This document shows positions 1 to 6,632 of a DNA stretch of 14,903 nucleotides, piece by piece. Within the stretch, counting starts at the first letter, position 1, and every line of letters starts with the position of its first letter. The translations under genes and the position numbers were made by a program. A model generated the notes under the pieces. That model was given only the letters and a program-made list of their open reading frames with translations, did no database searches and was not told the DNA's origin. The stretch covers positions 1 to 14,903 of the forward strand of contig CAJXQV010000004.1 of assembly GCA_913058165.1 (NCBI GenBank), in the 5' to 3' direction. Origin of the DNA: an uncultured Chromatiales bacterium (lineage in GTDB: Bacteria > Pseudomonadota > Gammaproteobacteria > Steroidobacterales > GCA-2729495).

Positions 1-31
1 GTCGGCAGCGTCAGATGTGTATAAGAGACAG
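1..31. other. Nextera Read 1 adapter (library artefact)
   Basis: These 31 bases match the 3' part of the Illumina Nextera Read 1 transposase adapter and end in the 19-bp Tn5 mosaic end AGATGTGTATAAGAGACAG. They are not genomic. The smc reading frame is cut exactly where they begin, so the assembly used untrimmed reads. Confidence 0.98.
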
Positions 32-462
32 ATAATGGAATAACTGCGAGGACCCAAACCGGTGCCGAGGAAAATACTCACAATGTCCTTGCGGCGACAA
101 CGCACATTATTCAAAAAATACTGGGAAGTGCCGTCACGGGAGACCTTGCGACGGATCGATATTTCGGCGTAGCCGGCAAACTGCCCGGTGATGGTGCCAT
201 CACTGTTATCAAAGAACAGCTCGATAGAAGCCGAACCAACCGGCTTACGCTGCGAGGAACCGTTAAAGATAACGTCAGTCATGTTATCGCCACGAAGGTT
301 CTTGGCGGAGCTTTCACCCATCACCCAACGTATGGCATCAATAACATTCGACTTACCACAACCGTTCGGTCCGACAACGCCCACGAGATTGCTAGGCAGC
401 AAAATGGTGGTTGGATCGACGAATGATTTGAAGCCTGCCAGCTTAAGTTTGCTTAGACGCAC
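32..462 (-). CDS. smc: Chromosome partition protein Smc, N-terminal part (3'-truncated by contig end)
   Basis: The first 143 residues of the SMC ATPase, which compacts and segregates chromosomes with ScpA/ScpB. The protein begins [14 protein letters not shown], the typical opening of bacterial Smc. It carries the Walker A P-loop GPNGCGKSN near residues 33-41, then [20 protein letters not shown], and later CRRKDIV and [13 protein letters not shown], all hallmarks of the SMC N-terminal head half. Full Smc is usually about 1150-1200 residues; the coiled coils, hinge and C-terminal head lie beyond the contig end. The start is the GTG at 462-460: an in-frame TAA lies two codons upstream (468-466) and no ATG lies between, with only a weak ribosome site. 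It is divergent from queF. Family assignment is very secure; the start is likely. Confidence 0.95.
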
Positions 463-493
463 TATTTATTAACCCGCTAATTTGAAGCCTAAT

Positions 494-550
494 GGCTATC
501 TGACAACATCGGAAAGCTGATAGCCTGAATGCTGATCAGGACGATCAGCA
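494..550. repeat. Two inverted repeats in the smc-queF intergenic region
   Basis: GGCTATC at 494-500 pairs with GATAGCC at 519-525 (7-bp stem, 18-base loop). Next to it, 530-537 pairs with 543-550 around a 5-base loop (8-bp stem, core GCTGATC/GATCAGC). Neither is followed by a T-run, so they do not look like terminators. They would lie in the 5' leader of smc, or could be operators for smc or queF. The pairing is seen directly; the function is unknown. Confidence 0.4.
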
Positions 551-551
551 G

Positions 552-581
552 GTCACACCCCCCAATGATGCCTATTATAAT
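552..581 (+). promoter_or_regulatory. Possible queF promoter
   Basis: A perfect -10 box TATAAT at 576-581 is preceded, after 18 bases, by GTCACA (552-557), which matches four of six -35 consensus bases. It would give a leader of about 100 bases before queF. The overlapping ATTATA at 574-579 also reads TATAAT on the minus strand, toward smc, but no fair -35 is seen for that direction. Confidence 0.35.
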
Positions 582-687
582 AATCCTATGAACGGCATCC
601 GCTCATGGTCGACAACAGTTGTGTAGTGTAAAGTAAAAAAAACGACTTGGCACACGATTGTGAGCCACATCCACAGGGTAAAGATTC

Positions 688-1107
688 ATGTCAAAAGCGA
701 CACCGCAGCCAACGCCGGAAAATGCGGTTCTCGAAACATTTGAGAACCCCAATCCATCACGGGACTATATTATTCGGATCGAAACCCCCGAGTTCACCTG
801 CCTCTGCCCCAAAACCGGACAACCCGACTTTGCCACCATCAGGCTTGAATACGTGCCAGCAGAGCACTGTATCGAATTGAAAGCATTGAAACTCTACTTC
901 TGGTCTTATCGCAATGAAGGGGCGTTCCATGAGGCCGTTACCAACAAAATACTCGAGGACCTGGTTGCCGCCATTGCCCCCAGATACCTGCGGGTGACAG
1001 CCGATTTCAACGTGCGCGGCGGCGTCTATACCGACGTAATAGCTGAACACACTGCTGCTGATTGGACTCCGTCAGACAGCTTGATCAATTCACTTAATAA
1101 TCCCTAA
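688..1107 (+). CDS. queF: NADPH-dependent 7-cyano-7-deazaguanine (preQ0) reductase QueF, short type
   Basis: QueF reduces the nitrile of preQ0 to the amine of preQ1 using two NADPH, the last free-base step of queuosine synthesis before insertion into tRNA, in the cytosol. The 139-residue length and single T-fold domain match the short (unimodular, B. subtilis-type) form rather than the longer E. coli type. The catalytic block [15 protein letters not shown] is present as [15 protein letters not shown], with the nucleophile Cys40 and proton donor Asp47. The QueF motif ELKALKLY (63-70) is followed by His81-Glu82. The spacings equal those of Cys55, Asp62, His96 and Glu97 in B. subtilis. The ATG at 688 follows an AGGG-type ribosome site at 675-678. 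It appears monocistronic, between smc and dksA. No preQ1 riboswitch consensus was recognised upstream. Confidence 0.96.
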   Translation: MSKATPQPTPENAVLETFENPNPSRDYIIRIETPEFTCLCPKTGQPDFATIRLEYVPAEHCIELKALKLYFWSYRNEGAFHEAVTNKILEDLVAAIAPRYLRVTADFNVRGGVYTDVIAEHTAADWTPSDSLINSLNNP

Positions 1108-1220
1108 CGGTGATATCTGAGACGCACTCATCGGGTTAAACCCGCGTAATGCTAAGACTGAGTCTAGGGTGCTACAAGCACCAAAAAGCACCAAAATCAG
1201 CAACTGCTATAAATTAAGGC

Positions 1221-1254
1221 TTCACTAGCGCCGCTGCCTATGTATAATGCCGCG
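1221..1254 (+). promoter_or_regulatory. dksA promoter with GC-rich discriminator
   Basis: TTCACT (1221-1226, four of six -35 bases), a 16-base spacer and a perfect TATAAT (1243-1248) are followed at once by GCCGCG (1249-1254). Transcription would start near 1255, leaving a leader of about 29 bases that contains the ribosome site AAGGG before the ATG at 1284. A GC-rich discriminator is the sequence feature of promoters inhibited by ppGpp and DksA, and dksA is known to repress itself in E. coli. Regulation here is inferred. Confidence 0.6.
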
Positions 1255-1283
1255 TTTTCAGACTTTTTAGTAAGGGATTCCGC

Positions 1284-2336
1284 ATGGCTTCTAGGAAGAA
1301 ATCTCCCAAAAAATCAGCGAGCAAGAAATCGCCTGTAAAGAAGGCCGCTACCGCCAATAAGAAGGTGGGCAAGGTCAGTACCAAGAAAGCGACCAAAAAG
1401 GTTGCTAATAAACCTGCGGGCAAGACAAAGGCAGCTTCTAAGAAGAAAGTGGTCAAGAAGGTCGATAAAAAGACCCCTTCTAAGAAGAAAGTGGCCAAGA
1501 AGGTCGAGAAAAAGGCCTCTTCTAAGAAAAAAGTCATTAAGAAAGCCGACAAAAAGACCTCTTCTAAGAAGAAAGTGGCCAAGAAGGTCGATAAAAAGGC
1601 CTCTTCTAAGAAGAAAAGCGCCAAGAAGATCGACAAAAAGGTCTCTTCTAAGAAGAAAGCCGTAAAAAAAGCCTCGACTAAGAAAACAGCTTCCAAGAAG
1701 AAAGCTGTAAGTACGACTAAGGCCGCCGCTAAGAAAAAGGCCGTGGCAAAACCTGTCGTTAAAAGCGTCAGTAGTAAAAAGGTTAGCACCAAGAAAAAGG
1801 CCGTTAAAAAGCCTAAAGAGAAGCGAGTTATTAATAAACCCACCCCGCCCAAACGCATTCGCGTTTCGGAACGTAAACGCAACGTTCAGTTCAGCGATGC
1901 AGAAGATGCAATCCATGGTATTGCACCTTATAAATCAACGGCTGGCGAACACTACATGAATGATGATCAGCTCGACCACTTCGAGGGCATTTTGCTAGCC
2001 TGGAAAGCCGAACTGATGCAGGAAGTCGATCGCACTATGCACCATATGCAGGACGAAGCCAGCAACTTCCCCGACCCTACCGACCGTGCAACCCAGGAGT
2101 CTGAATTCGGACTGGAGCTGCGCACCCGTGACCGAGAACGTAAGTTGATCAAAAAGATCGACTCAACGCTCAAACGCATTGAACAAGGTGACTATGGCTA
2201 CTGCGAAGAAACCGGTGAAGAAATCGGTCTGCGTCGCCTGGAAGCCCGTCCCGTAGCAACACTTTCGGTCGAGGCTCAGGAACGCCGTGAACTTGCGGAA
2301 AGACAATTCCGTGACAATGACGATCGTTACCGGTAA
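1284..2336 (+). CDS. dksA: RNA polymerase-binding transcription factor DksA with long lysine-rich, histone-H1-like N-terminal extension
   Basis: DksA enters the RNA polymerase secondary channel and, with ppGpp, adjusts transcription in the stringent response. Residues from about 194 to 350 align with the whole of E. coli DksA at a constant offset of 193. The coiled-coil tip NFPDPTDRA has Asp264, Asp267 and Ala269 (E. coli D71, D74, A76), and Arg284, Leu288, Lys291 and Arg322 match ppGpp-site residues R91, L95, K98 and R129, while K139 is Gln332. Of the four zinc cysteines only Cys307 remains; the others are Thr310, Ser328 and Ala331, as in zinc-independent DksA types. Residues 1-190 are an extra domain with about 79 lysines in the first 185 residues, rich also in Ser, Ala and Val, with five exact-length 14-residue repeats at 52-121; it resembles AlgP and histone-H1-like proteins. 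The ATG at 1284 has a good ribosome site; the internal Met225 has none, so the long form should be made. Confidence 0.95.
   Translation: MASRKKSPKKSASKKSPVKKAATANKKVGKVSTKKATKKVANKPAGKTKAASKKKVVKKVDKKTPSKKKVAKKVEKKASSKKKVIKKADKKTSSKKKVAKKVDKKASSKKKSAKKIDKKVSSKKKAVKKASTKKTASKKKAVSTTKAAAKKKAVAKPVVKSVSSKKVSTKKKAVKKPKEKRVINKPTPPKRIRVSERKRNVQFSDAEDAIHGIAPYKSTAGEHYMNDDQLDHFEGILLAWKAELMQEVDRTMHHMQDEASNFPDPTDRATQESEFGLELRTRDRERKLIKKIDSTLKRIEQGDYGYCEETGEEIGLRRLEARPVATLSVEAQERRELAERQFRDNDDRYR
1437..1646 (+). repeat. Five tandem 42-bp repeats inside dksA
   Basis: Five consecutive 42-base units encode residues 52-121, consensus SKKKVAKKVDKKAS, each with one acidic residue (Asp or Glu) at position 10. 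Units 2 (1479-1520) and 4 (1563-1604) differ by a single base. A degenerate sixth unit of 15 residues follows at 1647. Near identity at DNA level points to recent expansion and possible length variation. Confidence 0.92.
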
Positions 2337-2366
2337 ATCACTGCTACAGACTCCCTGCGGTTGCAA

Positions 2367-3314
2367 ATGACCAGCCGGGAGGAGCCTAACCGGCCGCAAG
2401 CCTCGCAGAATAAAGGCTACCGGGGTCGTTTCGCTCCTTCACCAACAGGGCCCCTGCACTTTGGGTCATTGGTCACAGCCATTGCCAGCTATTTAGAAGC
2501 GCGCTGCAATGATGGTGAGTGGCTTGTCCGGATAGAAGATCTCGACCCTCCACGCGAAGTTGCGGGTGCCGATACGGATATTCTTCGCGCACTCGATGCG
2601 CACGGCTTTGAATGGGATGAAGAACCCCTATGGCAAAGCACCCGCTTAGACATATACGCTAGCGCGCTGAGTGAACTTCACGCGGGTGATCTCGCCTACG
2701 TCTGTCACTGCACCAGGAAGCAACTTAGTGGTTTGGCGAAGCCCGGTCCGCTGGGGCTAATTTACCCAGGCATCTGCAGTAAAAAAAACCATTCATTCGA
2801 TACGCGACATGCCATCAGACTGCGCACCGACGAACATGCGGTTAGCTTCAACGATAAATTACAGGGTCATACCGAACTAAATCTGCATAAAAATGTTGGC
2901 GACTTTCTGCTTCGTCGTGGCGATGGCCTCGCGGCTTACCATTTAGCCGTTACTGTCGATGATGCCCTGCAGAATATCACTGATGTCGTTCGCGGCAGCG
3001 ATCTGCTGATGTCGACCGCTTGCCACATTCACTTGCAACAACGCCTCGGCTATGTCGAACCAAGCTATATGCATCTTCCGATAGCGACCGATGCCAGCGG
3101 TAAAAAGCTCTGCAAACGCGGCGGTGCCGATGAACTGGACCTCGCACTCGCCGGGGTCAATTTACTGCGGGGAATGCGGTTTCTAGGACTGAGTCCACCC
3201 ATTGAACTCGAAAATGCCGGAATCGCCGAAATCTGGCTCTGGGCAAGGGATAGCTGGAGCATAGAGCCGCTGCGAGGGGTTCTGGAAAGACCTGAAATTG
3301 GACATCTTAAGTAA
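2367..3314 (+). CDS. gluQ: Glutamyl-Q tRNA(Asp) synthetase
   Basis: GluQ-RS is a GluRS-like enzyme without an anticodon-binding domain. It activates glutamate and attaches it to the queuosine at position 34 of tRNA(Asp). From the ATG at 2367 it has 315 residues, near the family's usual 290-310. FAPSPTGPLHFGSL (22-35) holds the HIGH-type signature; the zinc site is Cys113, Cys115, Tyr133 and Cys137, with a longer loop than in E. coli. The KMSKS-type motif reads KKLCK (246-250), with Cys where Ser is usual. It lies 30 bases after dksA, the conserved dksA-gluQ arrangement, and is probably co-transcribed. It also needs queuosine, the product of the pathway that includes the nearby queF. A TTG two codons upstream (2361) is an alternative start; neither start has a strong ribosome site. 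Confidence 0.95.
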   Translation: MTSREEPNRPQASQNKGYRGRFAPSPTGPLHFGSLVTAIASYLEARCNDGEWLVRIEDLDPPREVAGADTDILRALDAHGFEWDEEPLWQSTRLDIYASALSELHAGDLAYVCHCTRKQLSGLAKPGPLGLIYPGICSKKNHSFDTRHAIRLRTDEHAVSFNDKLQGHTELNLHKNVGDFLLRRGDGLAAYHLAVTVDDALQNITDVVRGSDLLMSTACHIHLQQRLGYVEPSYMHLPIATDASGKKLCKRGGADELDLALAGVNLLRGMRFLGLSPPIELENAGIAEIWLWARDSWSIEPLRGVLERPEIGHLK

Positions 3315-3350
3315 AATGGACGAACTTAGTGCTGCTATCAAGTGTCCATT
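3315..3350 (+). other. Hairpin after gluQ
   Basis: AATGGAC (3315-3321) pairs with GTCCATT (3344-3350), and just inside them ACTT pairs with AAGT. There is no T-run after it, so it is at best an inefficient terminator or an mRNA 3'-end protector. Confidence 0.3.
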
Positions 3351-3435
3351 ATATATGGGTTGCGCGATGGTGCAGACCCGATAATTAATCTCGCCGGAAT
3401 TCTATAACCTGCGATTAAAACAGGGGTTTATAATT

Positions 3436-3762
3436 ATGGACAGTAACCCAAGACTCATTCGGAAATACGCAAACCGGCGACTTTATGACACGGCGCAAAG
3501 TCGCTATGTCAATCTTCACGATGTTCGGCTCCTTATCCTGGCTGGCAAATACATAAAAGTTGAAGACCAGGCGACGAAGAGCGACATCACCAACAGCATT
3601 CTGTTGCAGATTATTGCCGCACAGGAGCCGGAAACAGGTCCACTACTCTCCTCGGACATACTGACGGACCTGATCCGTACCAGTGCAACCAATCAGGATC
3701 CGGCACTGGCGGGAAAGCTGCAGCAGGCCTGCCGGGGCGTTCTAAGCATTCATAATCATTAA
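3436..3762 (+). CDS. Short PhaR-like polyhydroxyalkanoate synthesis regulator (DNA-binding domain)
   Basis: The first 65 residues are a clear PhaR/PHB-accumulation regulator DNA-binding domain: RLIRKYANRRLYDTAQSRYVNL, then the block IKVEDQATKSDITNSILLQII. PhaR represses phasin and PHB genes and senses PHB granules. This protein has only 108 residues, against about 180-200 for typical PhaR. The rest (66-108) is a shortened version of the following region, LLSSDILTDLIRTS, so it keeps DNA binding but little of the C-terminal part. The ATG at 3436 has the ribosome site AGGGG (3422-3426). No PHB synthesis genes are in the window, so a link to PHB is inferred from family only. Ends before a bidirectional terminator. 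Confidence 0.85.
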   Translation: MDSNPRLIRKYANRRLYDTAQSRYVNLHDVRLLILAGKYIKVEDQATKSDITNSILLQIIAAQEPETGPLLSSDILTDLIRTSATNQDPALAGKLQQACRGVLSIHNH

Positions 3763-3850
3763 TTTGATAATGGCTCACAGAGCATCCGGGCCTGCATAAA
3801 GTGCTGGGACTCGAATTACAGCCGTTACTTAATGCGTACTTCCAAACATA

Positions 3851-3887
3851 AAAAAGCCGCAAAGCTCAGGGAGCGATGCGGCTTTTT
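3851..3887. terminator. Bidirectional intrinsic terminator between the phaR-like gene and pnp
   Basis: AAAAAGCCGCA (3851-3861) pairs perfectly with TGCGGCTTTTT (3877-3887), and the loop holds a further GCTC/GAGC stem. The flanking A- and T-runs make it work on both strands, closing the plus-strand phaR-like transcript and the minus-strand pnp transcript. A second hairpin, GCCCTG/CAGGGC (3891-3907), lies on the pnp side. Confidence 0.92.
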
Positions 3888-3927
3888 ATTGCCCTGAGTA
3901 ACAGGGCAAAGCGAGGGTTAAATTAGT

Positions 3928-6057
3928 TTAACCCTGCTCTACTTCTTTCATGCTAAGACGCACACGACCCTGACGGTCTACTTCCAGCACCTTAACTTTC
4001 ACGATATCGCCTTCCTTAAGCTTGTCACTAACCTGCTCAACGCGCTCTTCAGAAATCTGCGAGATGTGCACCAGACCGTCTTTACCCGGCAGAATGGTAA
4101 CAAACGCACCAAAGTCCATCAGACGCGCTACGCGGCCTTCATAGACGGTGCCAACGGCAACCTCAGCGGTTATCAGTTCGATACGCTTCAGCGCCTCACG
4201 GCCGTGTGTGGCCATTACAGAAGCAATCTTCACAGTACCGTCATTGTCGATATCGATGCTAGCACCGGTCTCTTCAGTGATTGAACGAATAGTTGCACCA
4301 CCTTTACCAATGACGTCACGGATCTTCTCAGGATCAATTTTGATCGTGATGATGGTCGGAGCGTAATCAGACATTTCATTACGGTGGGTGCTAATGACTG
4401 CGTTCATTTCATTCAGAATATGCAGACGTGCCGCCTTAGCCTGAACCACTGCGTCTTTCATGATATCGCTGGTAATACCAGTAATTTTGATATCCATCTG
4501 CAGAGCTGTAATACCGTTCGCGGTTCCGGCAACCTTAAAGTCCATGTCGCCCAGATGATCTTCATCACCCAGAATATCGGTCAGCACTTTATAGCGATCG
4601 CCATCTTTAACCAGACCCATCGCAACACCAGCAACGGGCGCCTTAATTGGCACACCGGCGTCCATAAGAGCAAGGCTGGTGCCACAAACACTGGCCATAG
4701 AACTTGAGCCGTTAGACTCAGTGATTTCAGAAACCACACGAATCACATACGGAAACTCATCACCAGGAAGAACTGACTCAATACCACGACGTGCCAAACG
4801 GCCATGACCGATTTCACGACGCTTAGGTGAGCCGACAAAACCGGTTTCGCCTACGCAGTATGGAGGGAAGTTGTAGTGAAGCATGAAGCGATCACGACGC
4901 TCGCCTTCCAGCGCATCAATAATCTGTGCATCACGGTCAGTACCCAGAGTCGCCACAACAATGGCCTGAGTCTCACCACGGGTGAACAGCGCAGAACCAT
5001 GAGTACGCGGCAGCACACCAGTGCGGACAGAAATCGGACGAACGGTGGTGGTATCACGACCGTCAATACGCGACTCACCTGCCAGAACGCGTTCACGAAC
5101 GATGTTGCTTTCTAGCTTACCGAAAGCACCTTTAACATCGTCTGAGCTCCAACCGTGTGCATTACCATCACCAGAATCTTGGTGCCAGCTCCAACCCTTT
5201 TCATTATCATGACCAGCAAGCTGAGCAGCCAGAGCTGACTTAAGCTCACCAATACGCTCATAACGAGCCTGCTTTTCGGTGATCGCGTAAGCGGCAGTCA
5301 AATCTGCGCTTGCAGCGGCGGCAACAGCATCAACCAATGCTGAATCGACAGCAGGTGCAGACCACTCCCAATCGACTGTGCCAACTTCGGCTTTCAGTTC
5401 ATTGATGGCCTTAATCACAACCTGTGACTGTTCATGACCGAACATCACCGCACCAAGCATGACTTCTTCAGAAAGCTGATCAGCTTCTGACTCAACCATC
5501 AGCACAGCATCGCCGGTACCCGCTACAACCAGATTCAGACTCGATTCTGTAAGCTGTGAGTAACTCGGGTTCAGCACATAGGCGCCGTCAATATAGCCCA
5601 CGCGCGCACCACCAATAGGACCAGCAAACGGTGCGCCGGTCAGAACTACAGAAGCAGATGCGCCAATGATGGCAGGAATATCAGGATCAATATCAGGGTT
5701 CATGGAAACGACAGTTGCGATGATCTGCACTTCGTTCATGAAGCCTTTGGGAAACAACGGACGTAAGGGGCGATCGATAAGACGTGAGGTCAGCGTTTCT
5801 TTCTCGCTCGGACGACCTTCCCGCTTAAAGAAGCCACCGGGGATTTTACCCGCTGCGTATGTTTTTTCTTGGTAGTTAACCGTAAGGGGGAAAAACGGCT
5901 GACCAGGCTTTGCATCTTTACGCGCAACTGTTGTCACTAAAACAACTGTCTCTGCCATGGTTACCATTACTGCGCCACCGGCCTGTCGTGCGATCTCACC
6001 GGTTTCGATGGTTACTTCGTGTTCGCCATACTGAAATACTTTCTTAATTGCTGCCAC
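3928..6057 (-). CDS. pnp: Polyribonucleotide nucleotidyltransferase (PNPase)
   Basis: PNPase degrades RNA 3' to 5' with phosphate, releasing nucleoside diphosphates, and is part of the degradosome in relatives. At 709 residues it has both RNase PH-like domains, the helical linker, a KH domain with VIGKGG (about 583-588) and a C-terminal S1 domain (about 637-703). Catalytic residues Asp500, Asp506 and Lys508 in [12 protein letters not shown] match D486, D492 and K494 of E. coli. The linker carries an unusual Trp/Gly/Asp-rich insertion at about 282-305 (Trp289, Trp291, Trp303); the C-terminal tail is correspondingly shorter than in E. coli. The start is GTG at 6057-6055: the codon before it is an in-frame TAA, and AGG lies just upstream. 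It is last in the rimP-to-pnp block and sits 167 bases after rpsO. Confidence 0.97.
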   Translation of the reverse strand: MAAIKKVFQYGEHEVTIETGEIARQAGGAVMVTMAETVVLVTTVARKDAKPGQPFFPLTVNYQEKTYAAGKIPGGFFKREGRPSEKETLTSRLIDRPLRPLFPKGFMNEVQIIATVVSMNPDIDPDIPAIIGASASVVLTGAPFAGPIGGARVGYIDGAYVLNPSYSQLTESSLNLVVAGTGDAVLMVESEADQLSEEVMLGAVMFGHEQSQVVIKAINELKAEVGTVDWEWSAPAVDSALVDAVAAAASADLTAAYAITEKQARYERIGELKSALAAQLAGHDNEKGWSWHQDSGDGNAHGWSSDDVKGAFGKLESNIVRERVLAGESRIDGRDTTTVRPISVRTGVLPRTHGSALFTRGETQAIVVATLGTDRDAQIIDALEGERRDRFMLHYNFPPYCVGETGFVGSPKRREIGHGRLARRGIESVLPGDEFPYVIRVVSEITESNGSSSMASVCGTSLALMDAGVPIKAPVAGVAMGLVKDGDRYKVLTDILGDEDHLGDMDFKVAGTANGITALQMDIKITGITSDIMKDAVVQAKAARLHILNEMNAVISTHRNEMSDYAPTIITIKIDPEKIRDVIGKGGATIRSITEETGASIDIDNDGTVKIASVMATHGREALKRIELITAEVAVGTVYEGRVARLMDFGAFVTILPGKDGLVHISQISEERVEQVSDKLKEGDIVKVKVLEVDRQGRVRLSMKEVEQG

Positions 6058-6078
6058 TTAACCTATTCCTATTTTAAT

Positions 6079-6121
6079 GTCCCGGAAGCCTGTTTCCGAC
6101 AGGCATACCAATTTCCGGAAC
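6079..6121 (-). promoter_or_regulatory. pnp leader stem-loop, probable RNase III/PNPase autoregulation site
   Basis: In the minus-strand transcript the outer arms (6121-6113 with 6087-6079) form nine pairs including one G-U. The inner arms GCCTGT/ACAGGC (6104-6099 with 6093-6088) form six pairs around the loop CGGAA, with an 8-base bulge on one side. It ends 21 bases before the pnp start. E. coli pnp has a long leader hairpin at this place that RNase III cuts and PNPase then degrades, giving autoregulation. Structure is seen; function is by analogy. Confidence 0.6.
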
Positions 6122-6143
6122 TGTGTTGAGGTTACATACCACT

Positions 6144-6190
6144 AAAAAAAATAAGAAAACCGGCAGGTAACAAAACGCTACGTGCCGGTT
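6144..6190 (-). terminator. Intrinsic terminator after rpsO
   Basis: On the minus strand AACCGGCA (6190-6183) pairs with TGCCGGTT (6165-6158), followed by TTCTTATTTTTTT. It lies between rpsO and pnp, where E. coli also has a leaky terminator, so pnp would depend on read-through or its own promoter. Confidence 0.85.
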
Positions 6191-6224
6191 AACTGAATAT
6201 TTTTTATATCAGCGAATGCAGAGC

Positions 6225-6494
6225 CTAACGACGCAGACCAAGACGTGAAATTAATTCACGATAGCGTTCCCTATCTTTACCCTTAAGGTAATCAAGAAGC
6301 TTACGGCGACGGTTTACCATGCTTAAAAGACCACGACGAGAATGGTGATCTTTCTTATTGCTCTTAAAGTGATCCTGAAGCTCATTAATACGAGTCGTCA
6401 ACAAAGCAACCTGAACCTCTGGTGAACCGGTGTCTTTCGGGTTCACGGCATAATCTTTAACTAACTGGACCTTCTGGTCTCCGGAGAGAGACAT
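6225..6494 (-). CDS. rpsO: 30S ribosomal protein S15
   Basis: S15 is a primary 16S rRNA-binding protein of the small subunit platform. The 89 residues equal the usual length, and the conserved features are all there: [19 protein letters not shown], the core DHHSRRGLL (about 49-57) and the basic [10 protein letters not shown]. The ATG at 6494 has a good ribosome site, AGGAG, about 7-9 bases upstream. It lies between truB and pnp as in most gammaproteobacteria. It has its own possible promoter at 6551-6578 and its own terminator, so it is probably both part of the long operon and separately expressed. In E. coli S15 represses its own translation; no matching pseudoknot was worked out here. Confidence 0.98.
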   Translation of the reverse strand: MSLSGDQKVQLVKDYAVNPKDTGSPEVQVALLTTRINELQDHFKSNKKDHHSRRGLLSMVNRRRKLLDYLKGKDRERYRELISRLGLRR

Positions 6495-6550
6495 TGGCTA
6501 TTACTCCTGTCTTATTACTTTTCAATACTTGCCCATTGCATGCGCGCAGT

Positions 6551-6578
6551 ATTCTAACCGCTGTTGCACACATGTAAC
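6551..6578 (-). promoter_or_regulatory. Possible rpsO promoter
   Basis: On the minus strand GTTACA (6578-6573, four of six -35 bases), a 16-base spacer and TAGAAT (6556-6551, five of six -10 bases) stand about 57 bases before the rpsO start. The position agrees with the separate rpsO promoter known between truB and rpsO in E. coli. Confidence 0.45.
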
Positions 6579-6632
6579 ACCCTGATTTTTATTTATTTCC
6601 AATAAATCATGCAATCGGATTAGCAAACACCG

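Noticed and set aside
590..687. preQ1 riboswitch before queF
   Set aside because: The short A-rich stretch at 635-643 drew attention, but no preQ1-I hairpin plus A-rich tail or ribosome-site sequestering structure could be fitted.
647..880. Open frame of 77 codons overlapping queF
   Set aside because: It is out of frame with the clearly identified queF and has no similarity or ribosome site.
1238..1916. Two long minus-strand open frames (about 200 and 214 codons) opposite dksA, rich in Phe and Leu
   Set aside because: They are the antisense reading of lysine codons AAG/AAA, which give CTT/TTT and no stops. There is no ribosome site or family similarity.
3316..3350. Rho-independent terminator after gluQ
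   Set aside because: The stem is good but no T-run follows; kept only as an unassigned hairpin.
3429..3434. TATAAT just before the phaR-like start as a -10 box
   Set aside because: It lies between the ribosome site and the ATG, so transcription would start inside the gene; the ribosome site AGGGG at 3422-3426 would be lost.
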